Source: Anaerotruncus rubiinfantis
Lineage (GTDB): Bacteria > Bacillota > Clostridia > Oscillospirales > Ruminococcaceae
Assembly (NCBI RefSeq): GCF_900078395.1
Contig: NZ_FKLA01000009.1
Span: 223,305 to 287,304, forward strand
Length of the DNA stretch: 64,000 nucleotides
Direction of reading: 5' to 3'
Shown: positions 43,268 through 52,933 of the stretch, piece by piece
Layout: each line of letters starts with the position of its first letter
Position numbering within the stretch: the first letter of the stretch is position 1
The notes under the pieces: model-generated
The model's database searches: none
What the model was told of the DNA's origin: nothing
What the model saw: only the letters and a program-made list of their open reading frames with translations
Position numbers and translations under genes: made by a program

Positions 43268-45814
43268 ATGAGCAAGGATCACAGCAAGAAGGGGCAGCAG
43301 GACAAAGACGCCGCCTTCGATCCCGAAATAATCGAAACCCGAATCCATTCAATCGACATTGAAAGCGAGATGAAGAAATCCTTCCTCGACTATTCGATGT
43401 CGGTCATTGTCAGCCGCGCGCTGCCGGATGTGCGCGACGGCTTAAAGCCGGTGCACCGGCGTATCCTCTATACCCTGCATGAAAACGGGCTCACCCCGGA
43501 TAAGGCTTACCGCAAGTGCGCGGATACGGTCGGCACCGTGCTTGGCCGGTATCATCCGCACGGCGATGCGTCGGTTTATGATGCGATGGTGCGCCTGGCG
43601 CAGGATTTTTCAATGCGTTACCCGCTGGTGGACGGGCATGGGAACTTCGGATCGGTCGACGGCGATCCGCCGGCCGCCTACCGTTATACCGAGAGCCGCA
43701 TGAGCAAGATTTCACTTTCACTGCTCACCGATATCGACAAGGAAACGGTCGATTTCATGCCGAACTACGACGACCGCCTGCAGGAGCCGGTCGTGCTGCC
43801 GAGCCGGTTCCCGAACCTGCTGGTGAACGGGTCGACCGGCATCGCGGTCGGCATGGCGACCAATATCCCGCCGCACAATCTCGGCGAGGTCATTGACGCG
43901 GCGCAGCTGCTGATCGATAACCCGGACGCCACGCTCGAGGATCTGATGCAGCATATCAAAGGTCCGGACTTCCCAACCGGCGGCATCATCATGGGCCGCA
44001 GCGGTATCCGCGCGGCTTATGCGACTGGCCGCGGCAAGGTCATTCTGCGCGCGCGCAGCGAAATTGAAGAAATGGCAAACGGCCGCGAACGGATTGTCGT
44101 CACCGAAATCCCCTATATGGTCAACAAGGCGCGGCTGATCGAATCGATCGCTGACCTTGTCAAGGATAAACGCATCGACCAGATTTCCGACCTGCGCGAC
44201 GAATCCGACCGCGACGGCATGCGCATTGTGATTGAGCTCAAGCGTGACGCAAACGCGCAGGTGGTCCTGAACCAGCTCTACTCCTACAGCCAGATGCAGG
44301 ACACCTGTGGCGTCATCATGCTGGCGCTTTCGGGCGGTGTGCCGAAGGTGATGGGCCTCAAGGAGATGCTTGGCCATTATGTCGACTTCCAGGGCGAGAT
44401 CATCACCCGGCGCACGAAATACGATCTGCGCAAGGCAAAAGAACGCGAACACATCCTGGAAGGACTCAAGCTTGTCTGCGACAACACCGACGAAGTGATC
44501 TCGATCATCCGGCATTCCAAGGACGTGCCGGATTCCAAAAAGAACCTGATCGACCGGTTCGGCATCACCGATATCCAGGCCTCCGCGATTGTGGCAATGC
44601 GCATTGGACAGCTGTCCGGCATGGAACGCATCAAAATTGAGGAAGAGTTGGCCGCAATCTTGGAAAAAGTGGCTGAATACGAATCGATCCTGGCGGATTA
44701 TGGGAAGGTCATGCAGATTGTCAAAGACGAACTGACCGTCATGAAGGAAAAATATGCCGATGAACGCCGTACAGAAATCAAAGCGGTGAGCGGCGAAGTG
44801 GATATTGAGGATCTGATCCCGGTGGAGGACTGCGTCATCACGCTGACTCATTTCGGCTATATCAAGCGCCAGGTGATGGATGTTTATAAGACCCAGCGGC
44901 GCGGCGGACGCGGTGTTTCGGGCATGACGCGCCGGGAAGAGGATTTTGTGGAAGAGCTGTTTGTTTGCTCGACGCATGATTATATCATGTTCTTTACCTC
45001 GAAAGGCCGCTGCTTCAGGCTGAAGGGGTATGAGATCGGGGAATGCAGCCGGACATCGCGCGGCACAAACATTGTGAATCTTTTGCAGATGGACCCGGAT
45101 GAAAAGGTCACCTCGATGATCAAGGTGAGCGAATTCAGCGACGACATGTATTTGACGATGGTGACCCGCAAAGGTCTCATCAAGCGGACGGAACTGTCCG
45201 CATACCGGAATGTGCGCCGGATGGGTCTGATTGCGATTGGGCTCAACGAAGATGACGAGCTCGCCTGGACGCGGCTGACCGACGGCAACAGCGAGCTGAT
45301 TGTAGCGACGAAAAACGGCATGGCGATCCGTTTTAACGAACAGGATGCGCGGCCGCTGTCACGGACGGCGCGCGGCGTGAAAGCGATCACGCTGGATGAA
45401 GGCGACGAAGTGGTCGGCATGAGCCGGGTACGGGAAGGCGCGACGCTGCTGACGGTTTCGGAAAGCGGCCTTGGGCGGCGCTCAGAGATTGAGCAGTACC
45501 GTTTACAGACGCGCGGCGGCAAGGGAATCCGCAATTACTATGTGGATAAGAACGGGCCGGTTGCGGGGGTCAAATCGGTGAGTGAAGAAGACGACATCAT
45601 CCTGATCACGGACGACGGGGTAATCATCCGGATACCGGCGAGCGACATTACGGTTCAGTCGCGGTACGGCGGCGGCGTACGGGTGATGCGCGTTTCGGAG
45701 GAAGGGCGCGTTGTGACGCTGGCGCGCGCGCCAAAAGAAGAGGAAGAAGCTGACGTTGAAGAGGGCGACAGCGAAGACGGGCCGGAAGAGAACGGCGCGT
45801 CAACCGAAGAATAA
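43268..45814 (+). CDS. gyrA: DNA gyrase subunit A
   Basis: An 848-aa catalytic subunit that cuts and rejoins DNA. The active Tyr region is [13 protein letters not shown]. The quinolone-determining stretch reads [20 protein letters not shown], with Ala101 at the position of E. coli Ser83. The C-terminal half forms the beta-pinwheel with the GyrA box [11 protein letters not shown]. The tail is acidic ([18 protein letters not shown]). AAAGGAGAGAGAACCG precedes the ATG. It is followed by a strong terminator, ending the dnaA-gyrA arm. Confidence 0.97.
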   Translation: MSKDHSKKGQQDKDAAFDPEIIETRIHSIDIESEMKKSFLDYSMSVIVSRALPDVRDGLKPVHRRILYTLHENGLTPDKAYRKCADTVGTVLGRYHPHGDASVYDAMVRLAQDFSMRYPLVDGHGNFGSVDGDPPAAYRYTESRMSKISLSLLTDIDKETVDFMPNYDDRLQEPVVLPSRFPNLLVNGSTGIAVGMATNIPPHNLGEVIDAAQLLIDNPDATLEDLMQHIKGPDFPTGGIIMGRSGIRAAYATGRGKVILRARSEIEEMANGRERIVVTEIPYMVNKARLIESIADLVKDKRIDQISDLRDESDRDGMRIVIELKRDANAQVVLNQLYSYSQMQDTCGVIMLALSGGVPKVMGLKEMLGHYVDFQGEIITRRTKYDLRKAKEREHILEGLKLVCDNTDEVISIIRHSKDVPDSKKNLIDRFGITDIQASAIVAMRIGQLSGMERIKIEEELAAILEKVAEYESILADYGKVMQIVKDELTVMKEKYADERRTEIKAVSGEVDIEDLIPVEDCVITLTHFGYIKRQVMDVYKTQRRGGRGVSGMTRREEDFVEELFVCSTHDYIMFFTSKGRCFRLKGYEIGECSRTSRGTNIVNLLQMDPDEKVTSMIKVSEFSDDMYLTMVTRKGLIKRTELSAYRNVRRMGLIAIGLNEDDELAWTRLTDGNSELIVATKNGMAIRFNEQDARPLSRTARGVKAITLDEGDEVVGMSRVREGATLLTVSESGLGRRSEIEQYRLQTRGGKGIRNYYVDKNGPVAGVKSVSEEDDIILITDDGVIIRIPASDITVQSRYGGGVRVMRVSEEGRVVTLARAPKEEEEADVEEGDSEDGPEENGASTEE

Positions 45815-45853
45815 AAAAACAGGCGGGCTGCAAACGCAGCCCGCCTGTTTTTT
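45815..45853 (+). terminator. Terminator of gyrA
   Basis: AACAGGCGGGCTGC pairs with GCAGCCCGCCTGTT around AAAC, followed by T-run. The A-run before it allows function in both directions. Confidence 0.9.
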
Positions 45854-46070
45854 CAGAAAAAGTTTCGCGAATGAAAGTTTGTTTAAAGCTTTTAGATTAG
45901 ACAGCTTTTGTGCATTTCAAACGGTTTTTGACGGTTTTCCTGCACAAACTTCTCATCCTTTGCCCCTCCCCTTTCGGTTGGAAAGGGTGTACAAACACTT
46001 TTTTCTTCGATATAATATTCATGTATGTAAAAGGAAAGAAAAAAGAATGTAAAGAAGTGAGGAGTTTTCT

Positions 46071-47849
46071 GTGGACCTTTTCGGTTTTATTAAGCTGCTC
46101 GGCGGCTTGGCAATGTTCCTCTATGGCATGTCCCTGCTCGGAACCGGTCTCGAACGTGTTTCCGGCGGCCGCCTCGAAAAAACCCTCGAAAGTCTGACCA
46201 GTACCGTTGTCAAAGGCGTCTTGCTCGGTGCTGTCGTCACCGCCGCCATCCAGTCCTCTTCCGCAACCACTGTCATCGTCGTCGGCCTTGTCAATGCCCG
46301 CGTCCTGAAACTGCGTAACGCCATCGGCGTGATTATGGGCGCAAATATTGGTACCACCATCACAGCGCATATCCTGCGGCTTTCAGATTTGCAGTCGGAT
46401 AATTTCTTTCTCCTGCTCCTCAAACCCGCAACCCTTGCCCCGCTTGCCTCCATCATCGGCGTGGTGCTCTTTATGGCGGCAAAACGCAGCAAGATCAAAG
46501 ATATTGGACAAACCATGATTGGGTTCGGAATCCTCTTTACCGGTATGTTCGCCATGGAAGCCGCGGTTATGCCTCTGAGCGAACAGCCCGCTTTCCGCAA
46601 CCTCTTCGCAACCTTTGCCAACCCGATTATCGGTGTGCTCGTCGGTACTTTTGTCACCGCTGCCATCCAGTCCTCCGCGGCGTCCATCGGTATTTTGCAG
46701 GCGCTGTCCTCCACCGGGTTCGTCACCTATTCCATGGCCTTTCCCATTATCATGGGCCAGAATATCGGTACCTGCATCACCCCCATTCTCGCTTCGATCG
46801 GCGCTTCCAAAAATGCAAAACGGACTGCGGCTGTGCATGTCTGTTTCAATATCCTGGGTACCCTCATTTTTATCGCGTTCTGTTATACCTATCAGTCGCT
46901 GGTCGGTTTCTCCTTCTGGGAGCTGCCGATCGATAAAGGCGGAATCGCAAACTTCCATACCATCTTCAACGTCTGCACCACCCTCCTGTTTATCCCGCTG
47001 GCAGGCGTGCTGGAGAAGCTCGCATGTACCATTGTCCGCGATAAAAAAGGCGACGGCGAGATCGATATTACCGCCATCACGTTGGATGAACGTCTCATGG
47101 TCTCCCCTGGCCTTGCTGTGAACCATGCCCGTGAAGCGGTCGCACAGATGGGGATGCTTGCCCGGAATAATTATCACACGGCGGTTGGATTGCTGCTGGG
47201 TACCTTCGACCTGAAAACAGTCGAACGGCTCAATGAAACCGAAGATGTAGTCGATAAAATGGAGGACCGGGTTGAGACCTACCTGCTCAAACTTTCGGAA
47301 AAGAAATTGACCGATAACGAGAGCAGGAGCATTTCGGAATTGCTGCACACCTGCGGGGAATTTGAACGCATTGCGGATCATTCGCAGAATATTTGCGAGT
47401 GCGCGCAGCGGATGTATGATTCCGGCAGCAAGTTCTCCAAGCGTGCCACCGAGGAGATGGGCATCATCTGCGATGCGGTCGGTGAAATTGTGGATCTCGC
47501 GCTCGATTCTTTCCAGCGGGTCAACCTGACCGCTGCCGGAAGTGTGGAACCGTTGGAGGAGATCATTGACGAGATGGAGGAAACGCTCAAGGACAAGCAT
47601 ATTGAACGCTTGCGCAAAGGCAAATGTACCGTCGATGCAGCCTTCCCGTTTGTGGAGGCGCTCTCAAATCTCGAGCGCATCGCCGACCATTGCTCGAATG
47701 TCGGTGTTTCGGTTCTGACCTATGACGGCGCGCATGGAGCGATCGACCGCCATGAATATGTCCAGAAGACGCGCAAGGAACATGCGGAGCAGTTCCAGGA
47801 TAAATATATCGTCTACAGCACGAAGTATTTCAACAAAATTAAAAAGTGA
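46071..47849 (+). CDS. Na+/phosphate symporter family protein with PhoU-like domain
   Basis: A 592-aa membrane protein of the NptA/PNaS family, GTG start with GAGG upstream. Two inverted repeats of the transport fold (about residues 1-150 and 170-310) each carry the QSSSATT / QSSAAS motif that forms the phosphate and sodium site. A C-terminal cytoplasmic PhoU-like helical domain (about 345-570) shows paired helices (ERIADHSQNICECA and ERIADHCSNVGVSV). It likely imports phosphate with sodium. It stands alone between two terminators. Confidence 0.92.
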   Translation: MDLFGFIKLLGGLAMFLYGMSLLGTGLERVSGGRLEKTLESLTSTVVKGVLLGAVVTAAIQSSSATTVIVVGLVNARVLKLRNAIGVIMGANIGTTITAHILRLSDLQSDNFFLLLLKPATLAPLASIIGVVLFMAAKRSKIKDIGQTMIGFGILFTGMFAMEAAVMPLSEQPAFRNLFATFANPIIGVLVGTFVTAAIQSSAASIGILQALSSTGFVTYSMAFPIIMGQNIGTCITPILASIGASKNAKRTAAVHVCFNILGTLIFIAFCYTYQSLVGFSFWELPIDKGGIANFHTIFNVCTTLLFIPLAGVLEKLACTIVRDKKGDGEIDITAITLDERLMVSPGLAVNHAREAVAQMGMLARNNYHTAVGLLLGTFDLKTVERLNETEDVVDKMEDRVETYLLKLSEKKLTDNESRSISELLHTCGEFERIADHSQNICECAQRMYDSGSKFSKRATEEMGIICDAVGEIVDLALDSFQRVNLTAAGSVEPLEEIIDEMEETLKDKHIERLRKGKCTVDAAFPFVEALSNLERIADHCSNVGVSVLTYDGAHGAIDRHEYVQKTRKEHAEQFQDKYIVYSTKYFNKIKK

Positions 47850-47859
47850 AATGCCACCT

Positions 47860-47893
47860 AAAAGCGCCTCCCCGACACCGGGGAGGCGCTTTT
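47860..47893. terminator. Bidirectional terminator
   Basis: AAAAGCGCCTCCCC pairs with GGGGAGGCGCTTTT around GACACC, with A-run and T-run on the two sides. It ends the Na/Pi symporter transcript and, leftward, the deacetylase transcript. Confidence 0.9.
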
Positions 47894-47900
47894 ATTTCTT

Positions 47901-48884
47901 CTATTCGTCTGGTTCGATTACCGGCAGGTCCCATTTACAGATCTTCATACCCCGCGATTCCGCCTCGTCGATCAGCTCTCCCAGGATTGCCGCGTTGTCC
48001 TTGCTGACCGCATGCAGCAGGTAGATACCGCCGTCGTGCAGCATTTTGGTGGTCTTTTGCAGCGCCGCTTCGGAACCCATCTGCTTATCCGGGTCCCAGT
48101 CCGCATAGGCGAAGCTCCAAAGCACAGTTGTGTAACCAAGGTCCTGCACCATGGCCAGGGTCTGTTCACTGAAAAGTCCCTGCGGCGGACGGTAGAGGTA
48201 CATGTCGTAACCGAATTGCTCCGCGACCAGATCATGCAGCTCCTTGATGTCCTGGTAACAGGTTTCCACATCCGCCTGTTCAACCGGGACCTTGTGGTGG
48301 TTGGTGTGGTTGCCGACCACATGCCCCTCATCGATCATCCGCTGGACGAGCTCCGGATTCGAGCGGACAAAATCGCCGGTGACAAAAAAGACCGCGCTCA
48401 CGCCTTTTTCTTTAAGTACATCCAGGATGGCGGGGGTGTAACCGTTCTCATAACCCTCGTCAAAGGTTAAGTAGAATTTGTTGCTGCCTGCTGGTGCGAT
48501 GAAATAAGCGTTATACTTTCCGTATTTTTCTTGAAGTTGTTCACATGCGGTAGTGCGATTGGTTTCGGGATCCACCTGGACGCCCGGGCCCCAGGTAACT
48601 GCGGCCGGGTCCAGAGCACCGATTTTATCAAAATCGGTGCTCATGGTCGGAGTCACAAGGCTTTCCGCGCCGGAAATGATCTCGTCGACGCCGCTCTCAA
48701 GATCGGACGCAAGGCCCGATTCCGCATGGGAAGAGGACGGCAGCGAAGATGCGATCGAGGAGGACGGAGCCGCCGAAGAAGACGGAGCGACACTCGACGA
48801 AGGCGATTCATTTTTGCGCGAGGTACACGCAGCCATGGAAACGATCAAAGCAAGCGCTAAAGCGGTAGAAACAAACGCTTTCAT
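47901..48884 (-). CDS. PdaA-like polysaccharide deacetylase, predicted lipoprotein
   Basis: A 327-aa protein. The N-terminal signal ends in a lipobox-like SMAAC (Cys20), followed by a Ser/Pro/Ala-rich spacer to about residue 55. The NodB deacetylase domain (about 130-320) has LTFDEGYENGYTP, the metal-site GNHTNHH and RPPQGLFSE, and ends with YLLHAVSKDNA. The wording matches Bacillus PdaA, which makes muramic delta-lactam in the spore cortex, rather than chitin deacetylases. This supports a spore-forming organism. Anchoring as a lipoprotein is inferred from the signal. Confidence 0.88.
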   Translation of the reverse strand: MKAFVSTALALALIVSMAACTSRKNESPSSSVAPSSSAAPSSSIASSLPSSSHAESGLASDLESGVDEIISGAESLVTPTMSTDFDKIGALDPAAVTWGPGVQVDPETNRTTACEQLQEKYGKYNAYFIAPAGSNKFYLTFDEGYENGYTPAILDVLKEKGVSAVFFVTGDFVRSNPELVQRMIDEGHVVGNHTNHHKVPVEQADVETCYQDIKELHDLVAEQFGYDMYLYRPPQGLFSEQTLAMVQDLGYTTVLWSFAYADWDPDKQMGSEAALQKTTKMLHDGGIYLLHAVSKDNAAILGELIDEAESRGMKICKWDLPVIEPDE

Positions 48885-48942
48885 TGGATACTTCCTTTCA
48901 AAATAAACTGAAAAAGTGCCAGGGATGATGAAATAACAACGC

Positions 48943-48979
48943 TATTTCGGATTTATTGTGTGCAGCAAAACCCGAAATA
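48943..48979 (-). terminator. Possible terminator after the methyltransferase gene
   Basis: TATTTCGG (48943-48950) pairs with CCGAAATA (48972-48979), with a further TTT/AAA inside after one mismatch. It lies just beyond the methyltransferase stop, but the loop is long and no clear T-run follows leftward, so confidence is low. Confidence 0.4.
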
Positions 48980-49011
48980 ACAAGCCACCCGGCAGGAATG
49001 ATTTTCCAGTT

Positions 49012-49599
49012 TTAAAGCATGCATGACACGCCGGAAACCGCATAAAGCGCCGGAGTGTCCACCGCAAGGTCCACGTCGAAACAGGGCGCCAGCGTGTGCG
49101 CAAGCGTCTGCGCGGCTGGAAGCGGCATCGAAAGCCCGGGAGCGCTGCCCTGGTGCAGGGCGTTGATCTCGGATCTGCCCTGCGAATGACAGATCATCAC
49201 CCGGCCGCCCGGCAAAAGAAGATGATGAAGCTGTCGGATCAGGCTCCCGCGGTTTTCAAAGTGCGGGAAAGCGCTGTAAACCACGGCAAGGTCAAATTCG
49301 CCGTCGGAAAGCTCCATCACATCCTGACAGCGGTATTCCACGCGTGCATCATCGCATTTTTGCTTTGCAAGTGCGATCATCCGAGGGGAAAAATCCACGC
49401 CGACCACCTGTTTCGGCTGCCGTTCGAGCAGATAGGGCGTCAGCACGCCTGTGCCGCATCCCACATCGAGTACCCGTGCCCCTGGGGCAATCCCGCATAG
49501 GGTGACCAGTGTACGCAGCTTGTCCGGATTGTGGGAGCAGATTTCGTCCCATGTTTCAGCGCGTTCATCAAAATATGCAATCTGTGCAGATTTATCCAT
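49012..49599 (-). CDS. Class I SAM-dependent methyltransferase
   Basis: A 195-aa protein from the ATG at 49599 (AAAGGACGC upstream). The Rossmann SAM site is RVLDVGCGTGVLTPYLLE near residue 42, followed by VVGVDFSPRMIALAKQK and DLAVVYSAFPHF. It is the small UbiE/COQ5-like type with no substrate-specific domain, so the substrate is unknown. It is read leftward like the NUDIX gene 42 nt upstream and may be co-transcribed with it. Confidence 0.85.
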   Translation of the reverse strand: MDKSAQIAYFDERAETWDEICSHNPDKLRTLVTLCGIAPGARVLDVGCGTGVLTPYLLERQPKQVVGVDFSPRMIALAKQKCDDARVEYRCQDVMELSDGEFDLAVVYSAFPHFENRGSLIRQLHHLLLPGGRVMICHSQGRSEINALHQGSAPGLSMPLPAAQTLAHTLAPCFDVDLAVDTPALYAVSGVSCML

Positions 49600-49641
49600 T
49601 TTGGAAGCGTCCTTTCGCAAGAAGAATACGGAATCGCCGGA

Positions 49642-50187
49642 TCAGATCCGGCCGGCGTTTTGCAGCGCCGCGAATTTCAGGATGCCAAGTTGGGTTTTGG
49701 CATCGGGAATTTCCCCATCCAATACCATGGCAACCGCTTTTTCCACAGGAATTTTCTGAACGGTTAAAAACTCGTTCTCATCAAGGCGCTGCTGTGATGC
49801 ATGGAGATTTTTTGCGTAGAAAAGATGGATGATTTCGGTGTCATAGGCACAGGTCGGGTAAAGCTTGCCGAGCGGCTCGAAAGTTTGTGCCGTGCAGCCG
49901 CACTCCTCCTCCAGCTCGCGCCGTCCGGCCGCGGCTGGGTCCTCGCCCTTTTCGAGCTTGCCCGCAGGCAGCTCCAACAATACATCTGCAAACGGATAAC
50001 GGTACTGTGACACAAAGAAGATCGTTCCATCCTCATCCAAAGCGATCACCGCGACCCCGCCGTTGTGTTCCACCACTTCGCGGGTGGAAGTCTTCCCGTT
50101 TTCCAATTCCACCGTGTCCCGCCGCAGATTCAGGATGCGGCCTTCATAAATCCGGGTAGAGTCGATCGTCTTTTCAAAATGTGTCAT
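49642..50187 (-). CDS. NUDIX hydrolase (ADP-ribose pyrophosphatase type)
   Basis: A 181-aa protein from the ATG at 50187 (GAGAGGGGTTCTTT upstream). The NUDIX box is GKLEKGEDPAAAGRRELEEECG, complete with the REx2E core at residues near 88. The N-terminal STRIYEGRILNLRRDTVELENG and the QYRYPFADVLLELPAG segments are typical of NudF/YqkG enzymes that clean up ADP-ribose. A metabolic housekeeping role is likely. Confidence 0.9.
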   Translation of the reverse strand: MTHFEKTIDSTRIYEGRILNLRRDTVELENGKTSTREVVEHNGGVAVIALDEDGTIFFVSQYRYPFADVLLELPAGKLEKGEDPAAAGRRELEEECGCTAQTFEPLGKLYPTCAYDTEIIHLFYAKNLHASQQRLDENEFLTVQKIPVEKAVAMVLDGEIPDAKTQLGILKFAALQNAGRI

Positions 50188-50340
50188 AAAGAACCCCTCT
50201 CTTTTCCTGTTCTGGTGCCGGAGGCACACCCTGTCCCGCATCCGGCAAATGGCGCGTGTTTTTCAGCGCTGCTGCGCCGGGAAGGCCCCTGCATAATACG
50301 AGCCGTGCGCCACATAGATTGCTATTGTGAGGTGAAGCGA

Positions 50341-51243
50341 ATGTTCGACGGATTTTATAAAGCACCGCCCAGTTATGACCGCATCCACCGGGCGGTCTGT
50401 GAACTGGGAGAAACCTATCCCTTCCTGCGCGCCTTCCCAATTGGGAAATCGGTGCTCGGCCGGAGCATTTACGCGCTTGGGTTTGGGGAGCTTTACCGGG
50501 GCAGCCTGTTCGTGGGCGGCGTGCATGGAATGGAATGGCTGACCACGCTGCTGCTCTTCCGGTTTGCAGAGGATCTGCTGCGCGCGATGACAACCGGAGA
50601 GCCGCTCGCGGAGATCGACGTTGCGCGCGCATTGGAAAACCGTTCGATTGTGATTATCCCCTGCCTCAATCCGGACGGGGTGGAAATTTCCGTGAACGGC
50701 GCGGGAAGCGCCAAACATCTGTGCGAATTCGTGGAAAAGGTAAGCGGCGGCGACACATCCCGCTGGCAGGCAAACGCGCGCGGGATTGATCTTAACCACA
50801 ACTTTGACGCGGGATTTGCCAAGGTCAAGGAGATGGAACACGCGGCGGGAATCTGCTGTCCGGCGCCGACCCGGTATGGCGGCACCATACCGCATAGCGA
50901 ACCGGAAAGCCTGGCGCTGGTGAACTTTTGCCGGGCGATGAATGTGCGCCAGGCATATGCATATCATTCACAGGGCGAAGAAATCTATTACCGTTACGGC
51001 GAATGCACCCCAGCCCGCTCCCAGCTAATGGCACAGGTGCTGTCCGCCGCATCGGGTTACCGGCTTGCCGCGCCGGAAGCGATGGCGTCGCACGGAGGAT
51101 TCAAGGATTGGTTTATTGAAAAACTGCACCGCCCCGCGTTCACTGTGGAAATTGGCCGCGGCTGCAATCCGCTTCCGGTGGAGGAGCTCGAGCCGATTTA
51201 CGCCCGGCTTCTGGAAATGCTGCTTATCTCGATCCTCCTATAA
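50341..51243 (+). CDS. M14-family zinc carboxypeptidase, probably cytoplasmic
   Basis: A 300-aa protein from the ATG at 50341 (GAGGTGAAGCGA upstream). The zinc site is the HxxE of VHGMEW and the later His of YAYHSQGEE; the catalytic Glu is in FTVEIGRG. NPDGVE and NHNFDAGF shape the substrate pocket. There is no signal peptide, LysM or other targeting domain, unlike secreted gamma-D-glutamyl-diamino-acid peptidases of this family. It may trim recycled peptidoglycan peptides inside the cell; that is inference from the subfamily. Confidence 0.85.
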   Translation: MFDGFYKAPPSYDRIHRAVCELGETYPFLRAFPIGKSVLGRSIYALGFGELYRGSLFVGGVHGMEWLTTLLLFRFAEDLLRAMTTGEPLAEIDVARALENRSIVIIPCLNPDGVEISVNGAGSAKHLCEFVEKVSGGDTSRWQANARGIDLNHNFDAGFAKVKEMEHAAGICCPAPTRYGGTIPHSEPESLALVNFCRAMNVRQAYAYHSQGEEIYYRYGECTPARSQLMAQVLSAASGYRLAAPEAMASHGGFKDWFIEKLHRPAFTVEIGRGCNPLPVEELEPIYARLLEMLLISILL

Positions 51244-51314
51244 ATCCTATAGAATATTATATTCTTTTCCATCCAAAATGAAAAGAAGTTATTCGTGAAT
51301 TTCACTGGAAAAAT

Positions 51315-51833
51315 TTACGTTATATCCCGCAGCCGCCGAATGAAGCGGTCGTCGGTCAAAAGCTTCCCTTCGATTTCCACCGTGTAAAGATCGCCATTTC
51401 CAGAGAAACCCGCAGCCGCATAGAATCGCCTTGCACGTTCGTTTTCGCGCAGCACCCAGAGATAGGCGGCCTCAAAACCTGCTGTTTCCAGGGCGGAAAG
51501 CACTGCCCCAAACAGGGCTTTCCCATAACCCCTGCCAATATATTCGGGCAGCAGGTAGAGCGACTGGATCTCCGCCCACTGCGGACCGGGACATTTTTCA
51601 TCTCTGGAGGGGCCGAATGCGGCGCAGCCGACCGGGATTTGCCCGTCGCAGATGAGCAGCGCCTCATAGAGTCCCTCGGAAAACCAGCCGGTGAAAGCCT
51701 CCACCCAGTGGCCGTCCGGCAGCCGGTCCAGGTACGGCTGCGGCACCATACCGCGATAGGCCGCCTTCCAGCTGCGCGCATAGATGCGGCTGATGTCCGG
51801 AATATCAGCTTGGGATGCCTTTCGGATGATCAC
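51315..51833 (-). CDS. GNAT-family N-acetyltransferase
   Basis: A 172-aa protein; a GTG at 51833 with GGGAGGG upstream gives the standard opening IIRKASQADIPDISRIY. The acetyl-CoA pyrophosphate loop is YIGRGYGKALFGAVL and the late motif B region is YLWVLRENERARRFYAAAGF. The AWKAAYRGMVP-like segment (SWKAAYRGMVP) is common in acetyltransferases of this branch. The substrate is unknown. It is a single gene, downstream of the terminator of the GGGtGRT operon. Confidence 0.85.
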   Translation of the reverse strand: MIIRKASQADIPDISRIYARSWKAAYRGMVPQPYLDRLPDGHWVEAFTGWFSEGLYEALLICDGQIPVGCAAFGPSRDEKCPGPQWAEIQSLYLLPEYIGRGYGKALFGAVLSALETAGFEAAYLWVLRENERARRFYAAAGFSGNGDLYTVEIEGKLLTDDRFIRRLRDIT

Positions 51834-51864
51834 AATGGAATATCCCTCCCTCTTTTTAGGAAGC

Positions 51865-51896
51865 AAACGCCCCCGGCCGCGGCCGGGGGCGTTTTT
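51865..51896 (-). terminator. Terminator of the GGGtGRT operon
   Basis: AAACGCCCCCGGCC pairs with GGCCGGGGGCGTTT, an almost uninterrupted dyad. It lies about 20 nt after the leftward GGGtGRT gene stop and upstream of the GNAT gene, so it separates the two. Confidence 0.8.
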
Positions 51897-51914
51897 CCGT
51901 CGGAACGGCTTATT

Positions 51915-52913
51915 TTATCTGAGCGCTTCTTCGACAGCCACCGCGCAGGCGACCGTCGCGCCGACCATGGGGTTGTTGCCCATGCCGATGAGGCCCATCA
52001 TTTCGACGTGCGCCGGGACCGAAGAGGAACCCGCGAACTGCGCGTCGCCGTGCATGCGGCCCATCGAGTCGGTCAGTCCGTAGGAAGCCGGGCCGGCCGC
52101 CATGTTGTCCGGGTGCAGGGTGCGGCCGGTGCCGCCGCCCGAAGCGACCGAGAAGTACTTGACGTCGTTCTCGTAGGACCATTTCTTATAAGTGCCCGCG
52201 ACCAGGTGCTGGAAACGGGTGGGGTTGGTGGAGTTGCCGGTGATCGAAACATCGACCTTCTCATGCTTCATGACCGCGACGCCTTCAAGCACGTCATTGG
52301 CGCCATAGCATTTGACCTTCGCGCGCTCGCCGTCCGAATAGGCGGTCTCGCCCAGAACCTTCAGCTCGCCGGTGGCAAAATCGTAATCGGTTTTGACATA
52401 GGTGAAGCCGTTGATGCGGGAGATGATATAGGCCGCATCCTTGCCCAGGCCGTTGAGGATGACGCGCAGCGGTTCCTTGCGGGCCTTGTTCGCGTTGCGG
52501 GCGATGCCGATGGCGCCTTCCGCGGCCGCGAAGGACTCATGTCCGGCGAGGAAGCAGAAGCATTTGGTCTCGTCGCGCAGGAGCATTGCGCCCAAATTGC
52601 CGTGGCCGAGGCCAACAGCGCGGGTTTCCGCGACCGATCCGGGCACACAGAACGCCTGCAGGCCGATGCCGAGGGCTTCGGCCGCGTCCGCGGCTTTTTT
52701 ACAGTCTTTCTTCAGGGCGATCGCAACGCCAAGGGTATAGGCCCAGACCGCGTTCTCAAACGCGATCGGCTGGACGCCTTTGACGATCTTTTCCACGTCA
52801 ATGCCTTTTGCAAGGCAGTTTTCACGGGCTTCTTCAAGAGAAGACATGCCATACTCTTTGAGGCAGGCCTCAATTTTGGGCATTCTTCTTTCCTGTCCTT
52901 CAAACTTTACCAT
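51915..52913 (-). CDS. GGGtGRT protein (uncharacterised, metal-cluster context)
   Basis: A 332-aa protein of a conserved anaerobe family named after its internal GGGTGRT motif, present here in SVASGGGTGRTLHPDN (about residues 260-275). Other conserved blocks are FCVPGSVAETRAVGLGHGNLGAMLL, CFCFLAGHESFAAAEGAIG and the Gly/Met-rich C-terminus GLIGMGNNPMVGATVA. No enzyme activity is known. It follows a NifU-like scaffold gene by 20 nt in the same operon, the constant arrangement of this family, which suggests a function that needs an iron-sulfur or other metal cluster. It is cytoplasmic. Confidence 0.88.
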   Translation of the reverse strand: MVKFEGQERRMPKIEACLKEYGMSSLEEARENCLAKGIDVEKIVKGVQPIAFENAVWAYTLGVAIALKKDCKKAADAAEALGIGLQAFCVPGSVAETRAVGLGHGNLGAMLLRDETKCFCFLAGHESFAAAEGAIGIARNANKARKEPLRVILNGLGKDAAYIISRINGFTYVKTDYDFATGELKVLGETAYSDGERAKVKCYGANDVLEGVAVMKHEKVDVSITGNSTNPTRFQHLVAGTYKKWSYENDVKYFSVASGGGTGRTLHPDNMAAGPASYGLTDSMGRMHGDAQFAGSSSVPAHVEMMGLIGMGNNPMVGATVACAVAVEEALR

Positions 52914-52933
52914 GTTGTTACCTCCCTCTCCTC

